64,000 bases of DNA from Hygrocybe punicea (Eukaryota; Basidiomycota; Agaricomycetes; Agaricales; Hygrophoraceae), in assembly GCA_963556145.1 (NCBI GenBank), contig OY744469.1:4374767-4438766 (forward strand), written 5' to 3'. A program made the position numbers and the translations under genes. This document shows, piece by piece, positions 56,026 through 64,000 of this stretch. The notes below the pieces were generated by a model. It was not told where the DNA came from. It searched no databases and saw only the letters and a program-made list of their open reading frames with translations. How positions within the stretch are numbered: position 1 is the stretch's first letter; every line of letters begins with the position of its first letter.

Positions 56026-57480
56026 GTCCCTCTGAGTCCGTACTGTCGATATATTATGAATCCGGACAAACCCGACACTTCCAAATGATCCCCATTCCAA
56101 CCCGATGTAACCCGATGTGACCGATGTGACCCGACATATGCCACTTTGTGATGGCCGCTTTTGGACCAAATCCGGTAGCCTCAGAAGCCCTGGAGTTCTA
56201 ATAATAGGAGACGGATCTCATCGGACTCAATCCCCGACTTCGGACTTGCCTTATATACCCATCCCCTCATCCCTTTGGAGATATATGTGAGATTTCAGAT
56301 CTTTTTCTTGGATATTCATTTTCCCCTCCATTTTCCTGTCTATGTTGCATTGCAACCCCCCTTTCCACATCCCCATTCCATCATCTCTTTGTAGTTTCTA
56401 TCGGCCAAAATAGACATGTCCGAAAGTAGACTACACACACATGTACTATAAAAACGGTCCCCGACGACCATACAAAAAGAAGATACCATTAGTCCCCGTT
56501 TCCCTCATAGTCAGAATCATTTTAATCACTTCAAATGCTCGTCCTTGTAGACCCTTAGATTATTATAGTTCATTTCATCATCTTTATCGTTGTTCCCTTA
56601 CTTGTTCATCGTTTCCGACCCAACCCGACCCACCATACCCGACATTGTCAGCATCATCGGGTTTGTCGTTATGTATCCGTTTTCAGTCCATTCATTGCTG
56701 GGTTTGTTATTATTAGTCCAGTTTTATGTGGTGGCTTTATATTTAACTTCTATTTCTATTCTTTTACCACTATTCCCGACACTGACTTATCCACCGTCAC
56801 TTCTACGCTGACACCCCTCTGGTTAGGATCTTTCTCTTTATTGTTCTGAAGCCACCCCGAACCTGCATCTACAATGGCAGAAGCAACAGCAATGGCATCC
56901 ATAGCAGTGGGACCTGGAACGGCAGCAGCAGCGGGGTTGGGAACGACAGCAGCAGTGGGACCAGAACCGAGAATGGCAGCAGCAGTGGGGGTGGGAATGA
57001 CAACAATGAGAATGGGGATGGCAACAGTGGCTATGGGAGCAGCAGCAGCAATGGTACTGGCAGCAGCAACAGTACCGGGAGCAGCTGAGAACGGCAGCAG
57101 CAATGTAAGCGGGACCGGGAACAGCAACAGCAGTGGGACCGGGAACGGCAGCAGCAGTGGGACTGGGGCCAGGAATGGTAGCAGCAGCTGTGGGGGTGGG
57201 AATGGCAGCAGCAGCAATGGAACAGGTGGGGGCCAATGGCAATGGCAAGGGGAACAGCAGCCGCAGCTATGGAACCAGCAGTGACAATGGCAATGGCAAG
57301 AGGAGCAACTGCAGCAGCAATGGCAGCAATGGCATGGGCAGCAGCAATGGCAACCAAACTGGCCCGGACAACAGAACCAGCACTGGCACTGGCCATGGCA
57401 AGGGGAGCAGCAGATGGGGTGGAGGACAAGTTACAAGTGATATGAGATGAGGGTGGGGGAATCCCCCCACCGTCCTTATT
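56026..57480. other. Low-complexity and ACCCGA/GGGT-rich sequence, transposon debris
   Basis: 56040-56170 and 56615-56665 are rich in ACCCGA/TCGGGT repeats, like the end at 44945-45030. 56870-57440 is a GGCAGCAGC/GGGAACGGCAGC-type simple-repeat block with no believable gene. Confidence 0.4.
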
Positions 57481-58805
57481 TTATTTTGTACCTATGTAGA
57501 ATACATAAATGACTTTCCACTTACCTGGCCTGAATGTCAGAACGCGTGTATCACATGATGATCAACAAAGCACGTATCTACACATGACATGTCACATGGG
57601 TGATGTCACGTCTGGGCGCCCAGATGTGACATTCTATATTGTGACACATGTATGACTGTCAAAACAAATGCGTTGGGTCACATGAACAAATAACTACAAG
57701 ACCAAATAACTACAACATCAAACACGGTTGAAAATTTCTTCTTACCTCAACACCACCACTGCCACCTTTGATAACACCACAGGATCTTTGGCTGTTGTAC
57801 CGGGCAACAACCAGAGATTCTGGAGTGTTATTGGCATGACAGGTATGTGATTTCCTTTGGATTTGCTGTTTAGTTCACAGGGCTATATTTACTGTTGCTT
57901 TTTCCGGAGTCAGGTATTGTCTTTGTCATGTTTGCATTCAGATAAGGGATTTGTGTTAGCTGATTACTAACAATACTCTTTTCAAGGATTACTTTTTAGT
58001 GAATATTGTGGTATCTCTGCATGCCCAACCATTGGTGGTGGGTCCTCAGCAATGAGTGCTTGCCACCATGGGTCTTTGATTAGGAATTCAGGGAGGGTGA
58101 ATCCACCTGAGTTCCTGGCTAGGCAACCTACTTGTAGCGGGCCTGGTGGAATTGACAAGAATTTATTGGATAAGTCTCATTTTCATTATTAATCCTTGTA
58201 TTATTGACATTGTATCAACAGGTGATGTGTTTTACTTGTCTCAATTTCTTGTATTGTGTTTCATTTGTATTTTCATGGTTCGTTTGTTCTGTGTTCGCAA
58301 AAATTTTGACATTACTTCTCTTGTCAATCAGTCTTGATCAAGAAGCAGAAGAGCTCCTCCTTCGAGATTGAGACTGAATGACTTTTCTTTGCAACTGTAT
58401 TTTCTTTGTAGTGTTCTTTTCACACTTGAATGTGTGATTGCACATTGTCATACTTTAGTGGATGTAATGTAAATCACTGTGGGCCTATTTATTGATCTTT
58501 ATTGCTGCTAACCCTAACCCTAAGTCACTGGGAGGAAGTTTGGAGGTGCACGAATATGATATTCAGATATCTTCTCAAGATAAAAATATGTGAGTACATA
58601 GAAGAATATTACTTGATTGAACCCACTTTTCATGTAATTGAAATTGGAGCATGTGACCAGACAACATAAATCTCTCAGATTGCCTATTGGCTGGGTGAAA
58701 TGACAACCCACCTCTGTGAAAACCAGCTTGTGCTGGCTGAGCAAAATATTTTCTGGTAAAAACATATTCCTACAAGATGCTGTTCCATGGTAGGCCAAAC
58801 ACTAT
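57481..58805. other. Unassigned region with palindrome and interstitial telomere-like repeat
   Basis: A near-perfect palindrome at 57605-57630 (GTCACGTCTGGGC / GCCCAGATGTGAC) and TAACCCTAACCCTAA at 58509-58523. Short exon-like pieces near 57760-57840 cannot be assigned. Confidence 0.4.
58509..58523. repeat. Short interstitial telomere-type repeat
   Basis: TAACCCTAACCCTAA, two and a half units of the fungal telomere repeat TTAGGG on the other strand, about 290 bp before the minisatellite. Could be chance. Confidence 0.45.
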
Positions 58806-60125
58806 TAGTTGACTAGCCAACATACTCATTGCTGTTGATCAACCCATGCTAACTGGCCAGCCAATGCATCAGCCAACCCATCTCTGCTGGTCAACCACAT
58901 TTCTCTGCTAGTCAGCCAACCAATGCCTGATGGCCAGGTAAAATATCCCTGCTTGTATGCCAGCCCATGCCTGATAGGGAGCCAATATAGGCTAGAGGGT
59001 TGGCCAACCCATGCCTGATGGCCAGCCAAAATGTGTAAGTGGGTCAGCAAACCCAGGCCTGATGGCCAGCCAAGAGAAGCCAGAGAGTCCACCAACCCAG
59101 GCTTCCTGGCCAGCCAAATATACAAGTGGGTTGGCCAACCCATTCTAGATGGCCAGCCATTATATTCCAATGGGTCGGCCAACCCATGCCTGATGGCCAG
59201 CCAACATATGGCAGTGGGTCAGCCAACCCATGTCTAATGGCCAGCCAATATATCCAGTTGTGTTGGCCAACCCATGCCAGATGGCCAGCCAATATATCCA
59301 GTTGGGTCAGCCAACCCACACTGGATGGCCAGCCAAAATATCTCTACTGGTCGGCCAACCCATGCCTGGTGGCCAGCCAATATATGGCAGAGGGTCGGCC
59401 AACCCATGTCTGATGGCCAGCCAATATATGGCAGAGGGTCGGCCAACCCATGCCTGATGGCCAGCCAATATATCCAGTTGTGTCGGCCAACCCATGTCTG
59501 ATTGCCAGCCAATATATCTTTACTGGTCGGCCAACCCATGCCTGGTGGCCAGCCAATATATCCAGTTGTGTCGGCCAACCCATGTCTGATTGCCAGCCAA
59601 TATATTCCAATAGGTCGGCCAACCCATGCCTAATGGCCAGCCAATATATCCAGTTGTGTCGGCCAACCCATGTCTGATTGCCAGCCAATATATCTTTACT
59701 GGTCAGCCAACCCATGCCTGGTGGCCAGCCAATATATGGCAGAGGGTCGGCCAACCCATGTCTGATGGCCAGCCAATATATGGCAGAGGGTCGGCCAACC
59801 CATGCCTGATGGCCAGCCAATATATCCAGTTGTGTCGGCCAACCCATGTCTGATTGCCAGCCAATATATCTTTACTGGTCGGCCAACCCATGCCTGGTGG
59901 CCAGCCAATATATCCAGTTGTGTCGGCCAACCCATGTCTGATTGCCAGCCAATATATTCCAATAGGTCGGCCAACCCATGCCTAATGGCCAGCCAATATA
60001 TCCAGTTGTGTCGGCCAACCCATGTCTGATTGCCAGCCAATATATCTTTACTGGTCAGCCAACCCATGCCTGGTGGCCAGCCAATATATGGCAGAGGGTT
60101 GGCCAACCCATGTCTGATGGCAAGC
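58806..60125. repeat. 44-bp minisatellite with 352-bp higher-order repeat
   Basis: About 30 units of GGCCAGCCAATATAT..(G/T)GGTCGGCCAACCCATG..TGAT, period 44 bp. Units at the left edge are degenerate. The block starting near 59460 recurs almost exactly 352 bp (8 units) later near 59812. Because 44 is not a multiple of 3 and stops are rare, long spurious open frames arise on both strands; these are not genes. Confidence 0.9.
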
Positions 60126-60309
60126 TGAAACCCCCACCCAGTTGGGTGAAATATTCCCTGGTTGGCCAACCCACTCAGGGTGGCCAGCTGTATGCCTTGG
60201 CCAAGCCATCTGCCTTGGGCAAAGATATTGGTCGGCCGAGGTCGGCTGGCCCACTTCAAGTGGGAATTGTCCATCTCGGCTGACCCATGTTTCATGGAAA
60301 AGATATGCT

Positions 60310-62810
60310 GAAAGGGCTCCATTCATCCAGTCTATTTTCAGCATATCCATCAATGCCCACAATGCAACTCAATGGACACACGATGGGATGGATGGACCAC
60401 AACAGGTCACCAGGATTTGCATGGCATCCATGAGGAAGAGACAGCACTCAGTTATCAGCTGATCTGTAACCAATGCAAGAACCGTTTCTCACATGCAAAA
60501 GGCAATGTGGGAGGTGAAAATGGGGCATACTGTTTCACAACGACAAGTTCTATTTTTTGGAAGAAATGGGAGCATTAGAAAATACCCTGTAAGCTGTCAA
60601 ATGTCACTTGGTGTTAACAAATGGAAGATCTAAACAATGCAGGTGACATACCATACTTCCTCTATCATTCTGCAGTAACCCATGAGCTCTTTGATCTTGT
60701 AATTAAGTTACGGCCATCCATGACATCTGTGGGACTGGCTGAACACATCAATTATGAGTCATATGTTCATTTGGACAACATGTAATAATGTCTTGTGAAG
60801 AACTTCACTTGCTCAAATACAAGCAAAAAATGCTTGAGTACTTATAGAACCTTCAGAACCAATGTTGTACAATCTTTCATTGTAGAGACTGGTATTTCCC
60901 TGGGCATGTATTCTCTCATTTTCCTTCATTCTACATTCATTCAGTTCACTCTTCTCACTTTCCAATCACCTCTCCCAGTTCTCCCCCTTGTTTCTCGTTA
61001 TAGATACTATATAGTACCTATATAGTGGCTTATGTCCATAGTTACAAACAAGAAGAGATTCTAGGGTTTTTACACCATCTACAACACTTGCAAAACACTG
61101 AGATTACGTGCCTACAAAGGCTGCTCTCTCTACATCATTCCAATCCATTGACAGCATTTTTGGGTCCATTTGATGTCAATGGCTATGCTGACAATAGTAT
61201 CAGTGGTGACCTAATCACTGATCTGTTCTTAGAATTCAGTGAATCTGAGGAGTATCTCCAAACCTTGACTGGTAATGTGGTTGCGACCCAAAAAAGAAAA
61301 ATACTCACATCTGTTTTCAGCAACATGTTTATCCTTTGACAATACATTCCATGCCACTGGAAAAGCAACACTTGTTGATAAGTCCAAAGCCTGAACAAAG
61401 CTGTGGAAGGATGGAATAGTTACGTTAATAGGTGAAAAAAATCTGGCACTGGGTTGGGTGTTATTAGCACTTGAGTTCTTGCTGTCATGGACCTAATCAT
61501 GAAGTAGCAGTTGTGCCAGACAGGGTCACCAGATGAGACGGGCAAGCTTTTGAATGGCTACTCTGGATGATACAAGATCCTTTCTGTACCCAAACCAGAG
61601 ATGGCTGTCATTGACAACTGCTGCCATGTAAAAAAGGCTGTAAAAAAGGCCCTCCCAAACATACATATTGTTCTTGATGTCTACCATTTCTTGATGAGGT
61701 ATGAGTTATAGCAATAAATGAGGCATTCGTGGAGTTGCTTGAAATGCCACTTCAATATGATTGATGCTCTGAACAAATATCATGGACTCACATGTTCTTC
61801 CAGATACCTGATTGTGATCCTCAATGGAACCAAGAACCCATTCCAATCCAAAGTTGCAAAAGATATTGTTGGGTTGGTTATCAAGTCTCCCACTGCCAAG
61901 GGAAAGCCAGCGACATATTGGGAAAAGGAAGAGCAGGAAATTTACTTACAGATGGCATTTAAAAAGTGGGAGGAACAAGGGAATACATGGTCAGCAGCTG
62001 CTGCCAAGGTCAGTCTGTCATTGTGTGCATATATGTCGCTAATCTGTAAGATAGGTCCATGCCGAGCAGATGTGACACATTTGGAAAGGTTGTTTAGCAA
62101 GAACTCAGCATGATATTGCATCTGATGGCAGTCACATTGAAGCATGGCACAAGGGCTGGAACTCACTGCAACGATCATTCACGAGCAGACTTGAAGTCTT
62201 CTGTGCATTGGGCCACAACTTTGTATTGCATCACAACATCCACATTGCAACGTCTCGCAAGGATTTGACACCATTCATCCGGTCTACATTTGGTTCCCAT
62301 CACATTCACCTGTGTGGTTATGTCACAGCATTATGGAATCGACTAGCAAGTGAGAAAAATGCACCATCCAACCTGAAGTTGTTGCCCAAATTGCCCATGG
62401 TTGCAAGCAATGAAAAATTTGGGCTAGTTGCTTCAAAGCATGCAGAAACATTTGGTGGACTGTTTGAAGTTGATGAACAAGATACCGAGTCTGGAGAACT
62501 TCTAATTGATGAAGAACCAGATCCCAGCAGCCTAAAATCACTTGGGATCAACCCAAAACTATGCCTCGTTCCACTGGAGATGGGAGTGAACATCAGATCA
62601 GCCAATGTAGGTCCTCTTGCTGCATCCAAGAAACACACTAACCACAATGAAGGCCGAGAACCACACAGGTCCTCACTTTAGTGAATCAGTTGCTGTGGAA
62701 GTCATCAGTTCCATTGCAAGTACTGAACAAGTGGAGACTCCTACCCAAATAGATGCTATAGAACACCACCAGGGTCATGTCAGCAAGGCTGAGTTGCCCA
62801 TGAAGTGAAC
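60310..62810 (+). pseudogene. Decayed zinc-ribbon DDE-type transposase
   Basis: Plus-strand fragments in order: zinc ribbon C-P-Q-C-N-S-M-D-T-R-W-D-G-W-T (about 60330) with C-N-Q-C-K (60469), FWKKWEHWKI, IPYFLYHSAVTHELFDLVI (about 60650), DVNGYADNSISGDLITDLFL (61170), SFDNTFHATGKATLVDKSK (about 61335), DNCCHVKKAVKKALPNIHIV followed by LDVYHFLMR (61612-61693), YLIVILNGTKNPFQSKVAKD (about 61809), WHKGWNSLQRSF then ALGHNFVLHHN (about 62150) and KFGLVASKHAETFGGLFEVD (62417). The D..D-x-x-H pattern recalls ISL3/MULE-like DDE enzymes; family naming is inference. Many stops and shifts show it is dead. Confidence 0.5.
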
Positions 62811-63230
62811 ACTAAATGATCTGTCCAAGGAGTTGCCTGCTGTCAAGAAACCCCACACTAATGCATTGGAACCCGAGGGTGACTCACCAGTACAGGTATG
62901 TGATCACAGAACTAGTGGTGACAGCTGTATCTAAATTCTCTTAGATGCCTATCTAGAAGAGGATTGATGAGTACAGTCAAGTATGACCTTTTGGGCTGAC
63001 GAAATATAAAATAGTCTCGGATTAATTACACAAAGGTTTAGCACAGATTCTTAGGAAGCCAATCGTGTACTTAGGACTAATGTTAAGTTTCTGTCATACT
63101 TTGAGGCTAATCAGTGCATGCATGAGGTATATTAAGTCAGATCAGTGGAAAAGCTTGTTATCGGAGCAAGATGGCCATTTGGGCTGTGACAAAATCACAC
63201 CGCTAAGTACCGGTTATGTACATCCGGTAT
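62811..63230. other. Intergenic, nothing recognised
   Basis: No gene or strong repeat; a short imperfect palindrome TACCGGTTATGTACATCCGG lies at about 63208-63228, next to the stop codon of the next gene. Confidence 0.35.
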
Positions 63231-64000
63231 CTAATCATCGTCATCCATCACTTCGTCGTCGCTGTCGTCTTCGTTGTCATTGCCCTCTCCCTCGCCGTCT
63301 GCTTGCTTCTTTGGCCTCTCCGGCAGAGTCTCCGGCTCATAGTCTTGCTTCCACTTTGGTTTCTGCCAAGCTGGTCGTCTTCTTTCAATCTTGGCAACAT
63401 TCTTCTCCACCTCCCATTCAATCACTGCTGCCTCGTATTCCATCTTTTTTTCCTTGTTCCGGTCTCGGATGGTATCACACTCTTTTTTCCACAGTGCCAA
63501 TGCTGCTGCATGATTTAGTGTTGCCACGACTATAGTTGGTCACTTTTCTTTTCTCTGCTCTACTGCCTTCAATAAAATACATAAAAATATAAAGAAAATT
63601 TCGAGGGGTAGCCTCTACATAGGTCTTGAGTTAGTACACTTAAACCTTTCTGTAATATGTAACCCATCATTGGATAAGTGACCAACTATGGTTTTTAGTC
63701 GCGACTAAAAACCATAGTTGGTCACTTATCCAATGATGGGTTACATATTACAGAAAGGTTTAAGTGTACTAACTCAAGACCTATGTAGAGGCTACCCCTC
63801 GAAATTTTCTTTATATTTTTATGTATTTTATTGAAGGCAGTAGAGCAGAGAAAAGAAAAGTGACCAACTATAGTCGTGGCAACACTAGCATGATTTGCTC
63901 GTTGATGTTTCCTTTGTTCCACAGCCTCGGTCTCCTCTTGCCGTTTACATTCGTCTTCTTCACAAAAGGCATAAAAATCGTCGCCTGAAAAGAACTTTGC
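63231..64000 (-). pseudogene. Charged coiled-coil protein, C-terminal part, interrupted by a hAT MITE
   Basis: Minus strand from the right edge: FFSGDDFYAFCEEDECKRQE then E-T-E-A-V-E-Q-R-K-H-Q-R-A-N-H-A up to the insertion, resuming at 63515 with AALALWKKECDTIRDRNKEK, VEKNVAKIERRRPAWQKPKW and an acidic end (DNEDDSDDEVMDDDD) and stop at 63231. Removing the MITE and one duplication keeps the frame. Composition (helical, Lys/Glu/Arg-rich, acidic tail) resembles the C-terminal tail of basidiomycete Tc1/pogo-type transposases, but the catalytic part is outside the window, so this is a guess. Confidence 0.5.
63516..63887. mobile_element. Palindromic hAT MITE hAT-5 (372 bp), TSD GCATGATT
   Basis: Exact 8-bp duplication GCATGATT at 63508-63515 and 63888-63895. 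Ends TAGTGTTGCCACGACTATAG in inverse orientation. The whole element is an almost perfect palindrome of two 186-base arms centred on AGTCGCGACT (63697-63706). Confidence 0.95.

Noticed and set aside
58827..60120. CRISPR array
   Set aside because: Head-to-tail 44-bp repeats without unique spacers in a eukaryotic genome; it is a minisatellite.
58826..60322. Many open frames of 60-200 codons with G-W-P-S-G-M-G-W-P-T repeats on both strands
   Set aside because: They follow from the stop-poor 44-bp minisatellite; every frame and strand is open in the same way, so they are not genes.

Overview
The window reads as nuclear DNA of a mushroom-forming basidiomycete (Agaricomycetes). Evidence: short 50-60 nt introns with GTRNGT donors; a karyopherin and BTB proteins with the exon style of that class; and lineage-typical families (DUF6589, agaricomycete RecQ-like helicases, KDZ-type transposase, Ty3/gypsy pol with an FIDD active site). 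I cannot name a genus. No tools were run, so all family names rest on motifs recognised by eye.

Layout. (1) 1-8.7 kb is ordinary host sequence: the 5' part of a Bud6/Aip3-type polarity gene (-), a BTB/POZ gene (-), and a complete 15-exon Kap123/importin-4 gene (+). (2) 9.9-16.6 kb is a convergent pair, a RecQ-like helicase (+) and a DUF6589 gene (-), bracketed by a 26-bp inverted repeat (23/26 identical). Both genes are decayed, and the helicase carries a 1.4 kb hAT insertion with an 8-bp target duplication. I regard this as the best candidate for an undescribed mobile unit. (3) 17-20 kb is a single-exon Axl2-like cadherin-type membrane protein gene (+). (4) 20.2-24.4 kb is a Ty1/copia element (-) whose RT/RNase H region is replaced by a fragment of a PKA catalytic-subunit gene. 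(5) 24.7-27.9 kb is a 17-bp inverted-repeat unit holding a host-like single-pass membrane protein gene that is broken by two different hAT MITEs. (6) 29-33 kb is a unit with GTCCA/TGGAC-rich ends, containing a KDZ-type transposase remnant and a nested low-complexity element. (7) 33.3-44.9 kb is a gypsy element (+) with a nearly intact RT-RH-IN ORF and an unusual C-terminal ASCH-like domain split by another hAT element. (8) 44.9-51.9 kb is a hAT-related copy abutting a second, frameshifted gypsy element (-). (9) 52.4-56.0 kb is a very large imperfect inverted repeat, followed by low-complexity sequence. (10) 58.8-60.1 kb is a 44-bp minisatellite with 352-bp higher-order repeats. (11) 60.3-62.8 kb is a decayed zinc-ribbon DDE-type transposase. 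(12) 63.2-64 kb is a gene (-) hit by a near-perfect palindromic hAT MITE.

Five hAT-type insertions have exact 8-bp target duplications, so their pre-insertion sequences can be read directly. In every case, removing the element plus one duplication copy restores a continuous reading frame. Many TE reading frames are broken by TGA where an Arg codon is expected, suggesting CGA-to-TGA (CpG) decay. The left fifth is conserved host genome; the rest is a nested transposon graveyard with several captured host gene fragments.
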